64,000 bases of DNA, taken from NCBI GenBank assembly GCA_958402795.1, contig CATXUX010000003.1:62001-126000 (forward strand). Reading direction: 5' to 3'. This DNA comes from an uncultured Lachnospiraceae bacterium (lineage in GTDB: Bacteria > Bacillota > Clostridia > Lachnospirales > Lachnospiraceae). This document shows, piece by piece, positions 41,466 through 49,775 of this stretch. Numbering within the stretch: the stretch's first letter is position 1; each line of letters starts with the position of its first letter. The notes below the pieces were generated by a model. It searched no databases and was not told the DNA's origin. It was given only the letters and a program-made list of their open reading frames with translations. The position numbers and the translations under genes were made by a program.

Positions 41466-43753
41466 ACAGAGCAGAAAATCAAATAGAACAAATTTATCTT
41501 TTTTTACAGGAGTCCGTCAAAGACCACTCCGGTATTACTGATGCCAGAAGGCGACTCAGAGAGTCGTTGTCCGAGCCGGATCATTCCGGTTCTCTTCATT
41601 ATGAGAATGTGGACGATTTTTATTTGTCAGCGGCATGGATGCTGCCTGCCGGCAGATGCGGCGGCTATGAAATTCCAGCAGATCTGCGCTATGCATGGAA
41701 CCGGTTTGTACTGAGGCTGTTATCTCCTGCCTCCCAGTACCATTATACAGACCAGGACAGGTATCTTGCAGATTTGGCAGATCTCTCCCGGCGTTTTGAA
41801 AAAATAGTGGACATGGAGTCCAAAGCCGTTTCCGGCCCGTACCGTCTGCAGGAGCGGACCACCCCGGTCAGTCCCAGATTCACCGGCAGGGAATCACTTT
41901 TAAACAGTATCCACCAAAAACTGAACACCGGCAGCAAAGTTCTTGTCCTCTACGGTATGGGCGGGATTGGGAAAAGTGAGGTAGCAAAAGCCTATGTGAA
42001 TCGCTATGCTTCTTCCTATCAGACCATTGTCTTCTGCTATTTTCATGAAAATCTGCAGGAGACAGTGATCGATGACAGCCAGATTTCCGTACAGCATCTT
42101 CATTTTCAGAGCAGTGGAAAGCGTGGCGAACGGGGATGGTACTTTCGCAGGAAGCTGGATATTCTTCAGCAGATCGTAGACGAACGTACACTGCTTGTGA
42201 TCGACAATTTTGACGTTCTTTCCGATGAGCGTCTGCATGCCGTCACAGCACTGCCCTGCCGGATCTTATTTACAAGCAGAACCGCTCCTTCTGCGTTCTC
42301 TCTTCCCGGGATCCATATTCCTGCTCTTTCGCCTGCGATGCAGGAACAGTTATTCTATGCATATTACGGAGACACATTACCGCCATCCGAACTCCCACAA
42401 TTAGAAAAACTGCTCCTGTTTCTGAACGGACATACACTCTCGATCAAACTATGCGCGTCTTATCTGGCAGAATCCGGGGAAACGATCAGCTCTCTGCTGG
42501 CTGTTCTGCAGGAGAACACTCCCCCTGCGCCCGGTGATGATTCCTCTCTCAACGCACAGATACGGCATATTTTCCGGATTTCCGCACTCGGGAAAGAAGA
42601 GCGTGCCATCCTGCGTTTTCTGTCGGTTATGCCGTTATATGGGATTCCGGTTCAGAAATTTATCGACTGGTGCCGGATCAAAAATACGGATAAAATCGAA
42701 AAACTGATCACCCGGGGACTGATCGAATGGAACGAACAGGACGGAGTGCTTTCTCTGCATCCGCTCATCTGCAGAACCGTCCGGCAGACAGAAAAAGTCA
42801 GTTTTCGGAATTGTTATCCATACACACAGACGCTGTGCATCCTCAGTCATCAGTCATGGTCCAAAACTGCGGAAGAAAAGAAAGAATTTGAAAGTTATGT
42901 ATATACACTTGTCCTTACCCTGATGGATACAGAAAAAGAACCTTTTGACGATCTGGTTTTTCTCATGAGCGGGTGCTGGCTGACTGGGTATTATTCTCTT
43001 GCCGAAGAGCTGGGATTCAGTCTGTATCGCCACTGCCGGAAGAAATATGCCGAAGACAGCACCGAAACAGCAAATATCCGCTACCGCATCGGCGTCATGT
43101 ATGACAACTGGGAAAAGGAAGAAACTGCCGCACAGTGGTTCCGTCTGGCGTATCACGGATATAAAAACTGTAAGCATCCCCAGCCGTACTATTATGCCGT
43201 GATCTGCCACAAATACGGAAAGATTTTCCGCTATGAGAAAAAATATGAAGAAGCAGAGCAGGTACTGCTGGACGCACAGTCTTACTTATCCCGTGAATTA
43301 AAGAAAGATCCGGCCGCTGCCGATATCGGCTATGTCAAAGGAATCGGCGCCGGTGCACTGCTGGATATTTATATGGAACTGGCTGTACTGTATCTGGAAT
43401 GGGGCAGACCCCGGACCGCTCTTGTCTGGATCAGGCGAAGAACGCAGGAATATTCCTCCGATCTGGATCAGGCGAAAAAAGCAAGTGAATGGCATGTGGA
43501 CTATATTACCGGACGCTGCCATACGGCTCTCGGAAACTATGATGACGCCGAAGCCGCCCTGTCGAACTCCCTCGCTTTTACAAAAACATATTTTATTGAA
43601 GAAAACCATTATACCTGCATGGTACTGGACGCTCTCGGAGAGCTGATGATGAAAAAAGGAGATGAAAAGGCTGCCGGAGAATACTTTCACCAAAAGCAGA
43701 TTCTAAAAAGAAAAATTGCGGAACGTGCCGGAGGGCATCACGTCTCAGAGTAG
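41462..43753 (+). CDS. STAND-class NTPase (NB-ARC) with TPR-like C-terminus
   Basis: 763 residues from the ATG that overlaps the previous stop (ATGA). An N-terminal helical part (1-135) is followed by FTGRE (140-144), Walker A GMGGIGKS (165-172), Walker B LLVIDNFD (244-251), a sensor RILFTSR (267-273) and LNGHTLSIKL in the place of the GLPL motif. A winged-helix-like stretch ends with LSLHPLI, comparable to the MHD region. From about 500 onward tandem helical repeats of TPR type (YYAVICHKYGKIFRYEKKYE, WHVDYITGRCHTALGNYDDA) form a sensor arm. Such proteins switch on by oligomerising after ligand binding and serve in transcription control or antiphage defence. No recognisable effector enzyme domain is present. 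Confidence 0.82.
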   Translation: MNRAENQIEQIYLFLQESVKDHSGITDARRRLRESLSEPDHSGSLHYENVDDFYLSAAWMLPAGRCGGYEIPADLRYAWNRFVLRLLSPASQYHYTDQDRYLADLADLSRRFEKIVDMESKAVSGPYRLQERTTPVSPRFTGRESLLNSIHQKLNTGSKVLVLYGMGGIGKSEVAKAYVNRYASSYQTIVFCYFHENLQETVIDDSQISVQHLHFQSSGKRGERGWYFRRKLDILQQIVDERTLLVIDNFDVLSDERLHAVTALPCRILFTSRTAPSAFSLPGIHIPALSPAMQEQLFYAYYGDTLPPSELPQLEKLLLFLNGHTLSIKLCASYLAESGETISSLLAVLQENTPPAPGDDSSLNAQIRHIFRISALGKEERAILRFLSVMPLYGIPVQKFIDWCRIKNTDKIEKLITRGLIEWNEQDGVLSLHPLICRTVRQTEKVSFRNCYPYTQTLCILSHQSWSKTAEEKKEFESYVYTLVLTLMDTEKEPFDDLVFLMSGCWLTGYYSLAEELGFSLYRHCRKKYAEDSTETANIRYRIGVMYDNWEKEETAAQWFRLAYHGYKNCKHPQPYYYAVICHKYGKIFRYEKKYEEAEQVLLDAQSYLSRELKKDPAAADIGYVKGIGAGALLDIYMELAVLYLEWGRPRTALVWIRRRTQEYSSDLDQAKKASEWHVDYITGRCHTALGNYDDAEAALSNSLAFTKTYFIEENHYTCMVLDALGELMMKKGDEKAAGEYFHQKQILKRKIAERAGGHHVSE

Positions 43754-43836
43754 AATAATACATAAAATCTGGATAGCACAGCGCACAATATCCGATAGAA
43801 TAAGAAATAGGAATTTTTTACGAAGAGGTGATAGTT

Positions 43837-44187
43837 GTGCGCAATCGGGTCAGGGAGCTTCGGAAGGAACGTGATATGCGTCAGGAAGAACTGGCAGCCA
43901 AAATGAATGTCTCACAGCAGACGATCAGCCGGATTGAAAATGGGGAAAATGCTCTTCCCGCTGATATTTTGATCGATCTTGCCGGTTTCTTCGGTGTTTC
44001 CGTCGATTATATTCTCTGCCGTTCGCAGACGAGACGCACCGAAGAGTATGAAATCGAATTTAACGAAACCGTAGAGCGGAATTATCTGTTCTGCCGTGTC
44101 TATGAACGTCTGAGCAGGAAAAATCAGGATTTACTCTTTGAACTTGCCCAGCAGCTGGAAGAAAACCAGCCAGACAAAAAAAGCTGA
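43837..44187 (+). CDS. XRE-family transcriptional regulator
   Basis: 116 residues from a GTG with AGAGGTGAT about 4-7 nt ahead. The N-terminal helix-turn-helix is RVRELRKERDMRQEELAAKM followed by NVSQQTISRIENGENALPAD. The C-terminal half (from about 68) is an acidic helix pair. It follows the STAND NTPase by 83 nt on the same strand and may repress the cassette. Confidence 0.85.
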   Translation: MRNRVRELRKERDMRQEELAAKMNVSQQTISRIENGENALPADILIDLAGFFGVSVDYILCRSQTRRTEEYEIEFNETVERNYLFCRVYERLSRKNQDLLFELAQQLEENQPDKKS

Positions 44188-44204
44188 TAAAAACGGATTA
44201 AAAA

Positions 44205-44259
44205 ATCCTGTGAAAACCCGGATTTTTCATAAAACCCGGATTTTCACAGGATATTTTTT
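44205..44259 (+). terminator. Strong, possibly bidirectional terminator
   Basis: A 12-bp stem ATCCTGTGAAAA/TTTTCACAGGAT (44205-44216, 44241-44252) with CCCGGATTTT repeats in the loop is followed by TTTTTT. It ends the regulator gene and lies just beyond the rplT stop on the other strand, so it may serve both. Confidence 0.82.
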
Positions 44260-44272
44260 ATTTATGATTCTA

Positions 44273-44629
44273 TTAAGCAATCTGCGCTTTTGCCAGTTCT
44301 GCCAGCGTAGCAAATCCTTCTTTATCATTTACTGCCATCTCAGCCAGCATTTTTCTGTTCATATCTACATTTGCCAGCTTCAGACCATGCATAAACTTGC
44401 TGTATGACAGTCCGTTCATTCTTGCCGCCGCATTGATACGCGCGATCCAGAGCTGTCTCATCTGACGCTTGCGCTGCTTTCTTCCTGCATAAGAAGAATT
44501 CAGTGCGCGCATAACAGACTGCTTCGCAACTCTGTACTGCTTGGAGCGTGCTCCTCTGTATCCTTTTGCCAGTTTTAATGTTCTATTGTGTTTTTTCTTT
44601 GCGTTCATTCCGCCTTTAATACGTGCCAT
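44273..44629 (-). CDS. rplT: 50S ribosomal protein L20
   Basis: 118 residues, the usual length. Recognised by ARIKGGMNAKKKHNRTLKLA at the start and by LWIARINAAARMNGLSYSKF. It binds 23S rRNA early in large-subunit assembly and in Firmicutes also represses its own operon by binding the leader upstream of infC. Last gene of infC-rpmI-rplT. Confidence 0.98.
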   Translation of the reverse strand: MARIKGGMNAKKKHNRTLKLAKGYRGARSKQYRVAKQSVMRALNSSYAGRKQRKRQMRQLWIARINAAARMNGLSYSKFMHGLKLANVDMNRKMLAEMAVNDKEGFATLAELAKAQIA

Positions 44630-44658
44630 TTCCTAATCCTCCTGTCCGTTTCCAAATC

Positions 44659-44856
44659 TTACAGATATGGTAATACTTTCTTCATATTTTTTACATTTGT
44701 CTGGTCTGTGATCGTAGACTTTCTGAGATTTCTCTTTCTCTTTGTCGTCTTCTTTGTTAAGATATGGCTCTTGTAGGCTTTGTTTCTTTTCAGCTTTCCT
44801 GTCGCTGTTTTTTTGAAACGTTTTGCTGCCGCTCTATTCGTTTTGATTTTTGGCAT
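44659..44856 (-). CDS. rpmI: 50S ribosomal protein L35
   Basis: 65 residues, very basic: MPKIKTNRAAAKRFKKTATG, then LKRNKAYKSHILTKKTTKRK. Standard middle gene of the infC operon; 29 nt before rplT and 35 nt after infC. Confidence 0.98.
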   Translation of the reverse strand: MPKIKTNRAAAKRFKKTATGKLKRNKAYKSHILTKKTTKRKRNLRKSTITDQTNVKNMKKVLPYL

Positions 44857-44891
44857 GATGATTTCCTCCTTTATTGTGTAGCTGTTTATGT

Positions 44892-45398
44892 TTAACGTTT
44901 TGCAGTTAAAACCATACTCATGTTCCGGCCTTCCATCTTCGCCGGTTTCTCAACGGTCGACACATCCTCCAGCATCTTCGCAAAATCATCCAGAATATGC
45001 TTGCTCTGCTGTACATGCGCCATCTCACGCCCGCGGAAACGGAGCGTTACCTTCACTTTGTTTCCCTTCTGGAGAAACTTCTTTGCATTATTCATCTTTG
45101 TGTTCAGATCGTTGCTGTCAATGTTCGGTGACAGGCGCACCTCTTTTATTTCGACAGTTTTCTGCTTTTTCTTGGCTTCTTTTTCTTTTCTCGTCAGTTC
45201 ATACTTATATTTGCCGTAATCAATGATCTTGCAGACCGGCGGTTTCGCTGTCGGCGCAATCTTTACAAGGTCTAACTCTGCCTCCTGCGCAATCTTGTAC
45301 GCTTCTCTCGCTGACATAATTCCCAACTGTTCCCCATCCTCGCCAATCAGCCGTACTTCACGGTCTCTGATTTGCTCGTTAATCATTAAATCGCTAAT
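44892..45398 (-). CDS. infC: Translation initiation factor IF-3, AUU start
   Basis: 168 residues if initiated at the ATT at 45396-45398. That codon lies 8 nt after a perfect GGAGGT (45407-45412) and gives an N-terminus of M-SDLMINEQIRDREVRLIG, matching family members; the ATG four codons inside has no ribosome site at a proper distance. AUU initiation is the known basis of IF-3 autoregulation in bacteria. The two-domain structure is clear: VKIAPTAKPPVCKIIDYGKY in the N-domain and VKVTLRFRGREMAH in the C-domain. It keeps subunits apart and checks initiator tRNA. Confidence 0.95.
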   Translation of the reverse strand: MSDLMINEQIRDREVRLIGEDGEQLGIMSAREAYKIAQEAELDLVKIAPTAKPPVCKIIDYGKYKYELTRKEKEAKKKQKTVEIKEVRLSPNIDSNDLNTKMNNAKKFLQKGNKVKVTLRFRGREMAHVQQSKHILDDFAKMLEDVSTVEKPAKMEGRNMSMVLTAKR

Positions 45399-45516
45399 TG
45401 TTGTTTACCTCCGTCAAATATATTTCCTTTAGCTTTCCACTGCGAAACATCAGGCTGATCTGATAACCGCCTGCCAAAAGCTCAGAAAAAGCACCGCGTT
45501 TCCCGCTTATAAACAT

Positions 45517-45668
45517 AAAAAACCGGGTGAATCATCTCCACCCGATTGAATCGTCAGCATATGTGTCATACACAATCATCTGTCCTGTCATTCAATATCA
45601 ACCATAGTCACCCGATTATGCTATGGTGAGAGTGGAAACTCTGCTTTCTTTTTCTTTCGCTTCACGCA
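45517..45668 (-). ncRNA. L20-type leader of the infC-rpmI-rplT operon
   Basis: The minus-strand transcript contains GCAGAGTTTCCACTCTCACC, then CATAG...CTATG around TCGGGTGA, and finally a terminator with CGGGTG/CACCCG arms (45539-45544 and 45524-45529) followed by TTTTTT. The GGGTG copy in the earlier stem can compete with the terminator arm, the arrangement of an attenuator. In low-GC Gram-positives L20 controls this operon by such a leader. Boundaries are approximate. Confidence 0.75.
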
Positions 45669-45674
45669 ACTGCT

Positions 45675-45703
45675 ACTCTACCATAATTTACTTCCAATGT
45701 CAA
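45675..45703 (-). promoter_or_regulatory. Promoter of the infC operon
   Basis: Minus strand TTGACA (45698-45703) and TAGAGT (45675-45680) with a 17-nt spacer, just after the stop of the metallophosphoesterase gene on the same strand. Confidence 0.8.
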
Positions 45704-45719
45704 CAGTTTTTTTCACTTT

Positions 45720-46310
45720 TTATATCTCAAACGTATACCGCTCAAATGCATTGATCACGCAGGTTTGTCCGTATTCGTCGATCTGCCGGAAATCGGAGCC
45801 GTAACTCTTATGGACATGACCGTGTACAAAGTACTGGGGCTGATACTTTTCAAGCAGATCCTTGAAAACCTGAAACCCCTGATGCGGGAGATCTCTCCCA
45901 TCGTTGAGCTGATATGCTGGCGCATGTGTGACAAGGATATCAAAACCGCCTTTGCGATGCAACGGAAGCCAAAGCTTCCGGACTCTTTTTTTCATCTCCC
46001 TCTCGGTGTACTGGTGCGGTCCGCTGCTGTAACGCATGGATCCGCCCAGTCCGAGAAAACGGACGCCTTTGTATTCGACAACCGAGTCTTCTATGCAGGT
46101 GCAGCCTTCCGGCGGCCTGGCACTGTATTTCCCGTCGTGGTTCCCATGAACATAAAATACGGGGACGTTTGCCATCGTCACCAGAAAAGACAGATACTCC
46201 GGATCCAGATCACCGCAGGAAAGGATCAGGTCGATCCCTTCTAATTTACTTTTCTCATAATAATCCCACAGATATTTTGACTCCTCATCTGCAATGGCCA
46301 GTATCTTCAT
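45720..46310 (-). CDS. Metallophosphoesterase (calcineurin-like)
   Basis: 196 residues. Metal ligands follow the family order: DLILSCGDLDPEY (GD), YVHGNHDGKY (GNHD), DILVTHAPAY (TH), FVHGHVHKSY (GHVH). The first DXH motif is altered to IADEES, so one metal site may be atypical. Follows the BMP-type gene by 8 nt in one operon. Substrate unknown, probably a phosphodiester. Confidence 0.85.
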   Translation of the reverse strand: MKILAIADEESKYLWDYYEKSKLEGIDLILSCGDLDPEYLSFLVTMANVPVFYVHGNHDGKYSARPPEGCTCIEDSVVEYKGVRFLGLGGSMRYSSGPHQYTEREMKKRVRKLWLPLHRKGGFDILVTHAPAYQLNDGRDLPHQGFQVFKDLLEKYQPQYFVHGHVHKSYGSDFRQIDEYGQTCVINAFERYTFEI

Positions 46311-46318
46311 AACCCGGT

Positions 46319-48238
46319 TTATCCTTCCTTTTCCAGCACACCCTGCTGAATAATGACTGGTTTCGCATGATCTTCCAGTTCATCTTTCTTCGGGATCGCC
46401 CCGATGATATTCTCTGCGAGCCAGTCCATCGACATGATCTCTTCCGGCGTCAGCACACGGTTCGGATCGCCTTGTACCACCCCGTTTTGTGAGTACAATA
46501 CTCCCTCAAACGGATTGAAGCCGCCGGATATGATCGTATTTTTCAGCAGGCTCACGAGACGTTTTGTCCCCACGGGAAGGTTCTGCGAGCAGATCACATC
46601 CACCACTCCCGCGGACATTCCCCACCAGTAATTGATTGCCTTCACTTCGCCGGAATCATCATACTTCCATGTTCCGTCCATGATCGTCCGGATCAGACGT
46701 TCATAAAACGCCCCCCAGTTCCACACAGGCATCGCAAGGCTGTACATCTCTTCCCCATCCTTATGAAAGATCCCGAAAAATCTGCTGCCCTCTTCCGGAA
46801 TCACCATATCCCGCGCAGAGACACACGCAGGCGCAAGCTCCTGAACTCTCTGCCACAAATCCAGATCTTTCTTCGTAGACCACTCCAGATACACTTTCGC
46901 ACGCGGATTTACCATCTTTGCCCCGAGCGCAAATGCATTGATATTTGCAATCGCCCCATAGATTGGATAATCCGCCACATACATCAGACGGTCGTTCTCT
47001 GCCATTGCCCCGGCGATCGCCCCCATCAAAAACTTCGCCTCATGCATCCGGGAATAGTAGGTCCGGATATAGCGGTGCGTCGTGTTCAGGGAACAGTTCA
47101 AAATCCTCACATCCGGATGCGCGATCGCAGATTTCACACTCGCCTGTACAAAGGTTGGCGTTGTGGTAAATACTAGGTTGCAGCCTTTGCTGATCGCGTC
47201 TTCAATCTTCTCTTCTGCATTTTCCGGCGTGACATTTTCATAGTACATCGTGCTCACTTCGTCCGAGAATGCTTCCTCCAGATGAAGTCTTCCCAGTTCA
47301 TGGGTATACGTCCATGAAGAGGTTCCCGGCGTCTTTTCATATAAAAATGCAATCTTCTGCTTTTGCGTACTCAGCGAAGCGATGGAGAATAATTTGGTCA
47401 GTATCGGCGTCTTCTCCGTTGTCGGATCCATTTTCAGATCCACTTCCTTGTCCTTTGTCAGGAGTTCGAACTCTTCCCAGCTCTTTGCCACCAGTTGCTT
47501 CAGCTCATTTGTCGTGATCTGATCCAATGTGTTGTAGTCATAGATCTTCAGGAAAGCAAGAAACGCGTCTCCCGGCAGGATATCCAGTTTCTGCCCGCCC
47601 TTTGCATCATATTCAGCCAGAAAACGGGAGTAGACCGAGCTGAACGTCAGGCGTTCTTCCTTCGTCCATACCTCATCCGGTTCTTTTCCCACTGCTTTCT
47701 GCAGCTTTTTAAAACACCCTGTTTCTGAAAAGTAAATGTAATTGATCTCTGTCAGATCATAAAAATCCATAAATTCATAATAAATCTTGTTCTGTTTTTC
47801 TTCGGTACGCTGGGGGATGATGCGGGTCACCTCGCCGGGAATAGAGACAACGCCGAAAAATTTCATGACACTGACTCGTTTATTTCCCTCCTGCACATAA
47901 AATTGATTCATATATTCATATGCCTTGATCGGTTCACGGATTCCTTCCTCTACATGACTGGTGCTAAGCGCAGACCATTTCGCGGCAAATTCACTGGTTT
48001 CCCGAAGGATCGGCATAAAGTTTCCTGCAAATGAGGTACTTCTTCCCCCTGTTTTTGTCCCAACGATCTGTTCACTCGGAATCTGCACAAGGCCGAGAGG
48101 TTTTTCCGAATAAGATCCCTTCGGCGGGAGTATCTCGTCCAGTACAGGAAGTGTCGGACGCTTTCCCTGCATCATACGCGCATTATAGTCCTTTTTTCCT
48201 GCCTTATATGCTTCTCTGTATTCTTCCAGTCCCATCAT
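46319..48238 (-). CDS. BMP-family ligand-binding protein with ParB-like N-terminal region, no signal peptide
   Basis: 639 residues starting at the first of two ATGs after GAGGAGGTATC. Residues about 50-150 (IPSEQIVGTKTGGRSTSFAG, AYEYMNQFYVQEGNKRVSVMKFF) resemble ParB/sulfiredoxin-like domains. From about 280 the periplasmic-binding fold of BMP/PnrA nucleoside-binding proteins is seen (IAFLYEKTPGTSSWTYTHEL, EGVLYSQNGVVQGDP). Normal BMP proteins are secreted lipoproteins; here neither signal peptide nor lipobox exists, so it should be a cytoplasmic sensor or regulator. Operon with the phosphoesterase. Confidence 0.75.
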   Translation of the reverse strand: MMGLEEYREAYKAGKKDYNARMMQGKRPTLPVLDEILPPKGSYSEKPLGLVQIPSEQIVGTKTGGRSTSFAGNFMPILRETSEFAAKWSALSTSHVEEGIREPIKAYEYMNQFYVQEGNKRVSVMKFFGVVSIPGEVTRIIPQRTEEKQNKIYYEFMDFYDLTEINYIYFSETGCFKKLQKAVGKEPDEVWTKEERLTFSSVYSRFLAEYDAKGGQKLDILPGDAFLAFLKIYDYNTLDQITTNELKQLVAKSWEEFELLTKDKEVDLKMDPTTEKTPILTKLFSIASLSTQKQKIAFLYEKTPGTSSWTYTHELGRLHLEEAFSDEVSTMYYENVTPENAEEKIEDAISKGCNLVFTTTPTFVQASVKSAIAHPDVRILNCSLNTTHRYIRTYYSRMHEAKFLMGAIAGAMAENDRLMYVADYPIYGAIANINAFALGAKMVNPRAKVYLEWSTKKDLDLWQRVQELAPACVSARDMVIPEEGSRFFGIFHKDGEEMYSLAMPVWNWGAFYERLIRTIMDGTWKYDDSGEVKAINYWWGMSAGVVDVICSQNLPVGTKRLVSLLKNTIISGGFNPFEGVLYSQNGVVQGDPNRVLTPEEIMSMDWLAENIIGAIPKKDELEDHAKPVIIQQGVLEKEG

Positions 48239-48309
48239 GATACCTCCTCTTTTAATCCGGATTTATTATAGCATACCAAAAAAGCCACGTAAAGTCCCGG
48301 CTTCAACAG

Positions 48310-48338
48310 TTGACGGAAGGGGTGTGCCGCGTTATAAT
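48310..48338 (+). promoter_or_regulatory. Promoter of the AI-2E family gene
   Basis: TTGACG (48310-48315), 17 nt, TATAAT (48333-48338). It lies inside the longest open frame, which shows that frame starts too early. Confidence 0.78.
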
Positions 48339-48381
48339 CAGAAATATGTTATTTAAATTTAAAGAGGAAAATTCAAAGGGT

Positions 48382-49758
48382 ATGGAAAAAGAGAAAAAGC
48401 AGGAAACAACAACAGGGTATTCCGGACCGGGGAAACGGCCGGATGACCGGGAAAAGTCCGGCCGGGACAGCGGATCTCGTTTCTGGCGTCCGTCCGGATC
48501 TGCCAAAACATGGTGCTTCATCATTTCGTTTTGCATGATATTCTATTTCGCTTTGCTTCGGATTGATGATATTGCAGTATTTTTTAAGGAAGTATTTGAC
48601 ATTCTCCGTCCGATCATTTACGGTCTCGGAATCGCCTATGTACTGAATCCGGTCGTCAGATTTGTGGAGCGCCATCTGTCCCCTCTGCTGCAAAGAGTGA
48701 TCCGTAACGAAAAAAAGGCCGGTCAGCTCTGCCGCACACTGGGCGTAGCCGCCGCGCTTGCGCTACTGCTTTTTGCCATAACCGGCCTGTGCAACATGGT
48801 GCTTCCGGAACTGCTCCGCAGTATCCTCGGTCTGATCCGGACACTTCCCGGACAGTTAAACAACGCGGTGGATATGATCGACAGGGCATTTTCAAAAGAT
48901 ACGACGCTGAACCGGGCATTTACACGAGCACTGAGCGAACTGACCGACTATCTGCAGAACTGGATGCGCACAGACCTGCTGGATCAGATCAACGCGCTGA
49001 TGGCCGGTCTGACAGAGGGTGTGGTGAACATCGCAAGCGGACTGCTCAATGCCGTGATCGGGATCATTGTGTCTGTCTATGTCCTCTGGGGAAAAGAAAA
49101 GTTTGCCCGGCAGGGAAAAAAGATCATCTATGCTTTATTCCGACCGGGCCACGCAAACATCATCCTGGACGTAGCCGGAAAAAGCAATGAAATTTTCAGC
49201 GGGTTTATCATCGGCAAGGTGGTAGACTCTCTAATCATCGGTGTTTTGTGTTTTATCGGTCTTTCCATTATGGACATGCCATATACGATGCTGGTCAGTG
49301 TGATCGTAGGCGTGACAAACGTCATTCCGTTTTTCGGACCGTATATCGGAGCAATTCCGAGCGCGATCCTGATCCTGCTGGCGGATCCGCTGAAAGGACT
49401 TTATTTTATCATCTTTATCATCATCCTGCAGCAGATCGACGGAAATATCATCGGACCGAAGATTCTGGGCAATTCTACGGGACTGTCCGCATTCTGGGTC
49501 GTCACCGCAATCCTTCTGGGCGGCGGTCTGTTCGGACTCCCCGGAATGATCTTGGGCGTACCGACATTTGCAGTGATTTATCATCTCGTCGGGATGTATA
49601 TAAACTACAGGCTTGAGAAAAAGCATCTTCCGACGCAGACAAACGCTTACGATGCGTCAGGAAGTGTCGATGCGCAGGGGAACTATTCCTGTCACGGCGC
49701 CGAAGACGCCGAACACAGCCGGGAGGAAGCAGAACCGGACGAAAAAGAAACAAAATAA
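48382..49758 (+). CDS. AI-2E family transporter / membrane protein
   Basis: About 458 residues. The start at 48382 is provisional; an ATG at 48346 would be nearly leaderless given the promoter at 48310-48338. A charged hydrophilic N-terminus of 45 residues precedes about eight membrane helices. The signature PYTMLVSVIVGVTNVIPFFG and the QQIDGNIIGPKILGNSTGLS stretch define PF01594 (TqsA/PerM/YtvI). Members export signals or ions; some are sporulation genes. The hydrophilic tail is rich in Asp/Glu. MetAA follows after 17 nt. Confidence 0.83.
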   Translation: MEKEKKQETTTGYSGPGKRPDDREKSGRDSGSRFWRPSGSAKTWCFIISFCMIFYFALLRIDDIAVFFKEVFDILRPIIYGLGIAYVLNPVVRFVERHLSPLLQRVIRNEKKAGQLCRTLGVAAALALLLFAITGLCNMVLPELLRSILGLIRTLPGQLNNAVDMIDRAFSKDTTLNRAFTRALSELTDYLQNWMRTDLLDQINALMAGLTEGVVNIASGLLNAVIGIIVSVYVLWGKEKFARQGKKIIYALFRPGHANIILDVAGKSNEIFSGFIIGKVVDSLIIGVLCFIGLSIMDMPYTMLVSVIVGVTNVIPFFGPYIGAIPSAILILLADPLKGLYFIIFIIILQQIDGNIIGPKILGNSTGLSAFWVVTAILLGGGLFGLPGMILGVPTFAVIYHLVGMYINYRLEKKHLPTQTNAYDASGSVDAQGNYSCHGAEDAEHSREEAEPDEKETK

Positions 49759-49775
49759 AACAAAGGGGAAACGTA

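Noticed and set aside
48310..48381. Extended N-terminus of the AI-2E family protein
   Set aside because: A consensus promoter with TATAAT lies inside this stretch, so it is not translated as part of the gene.
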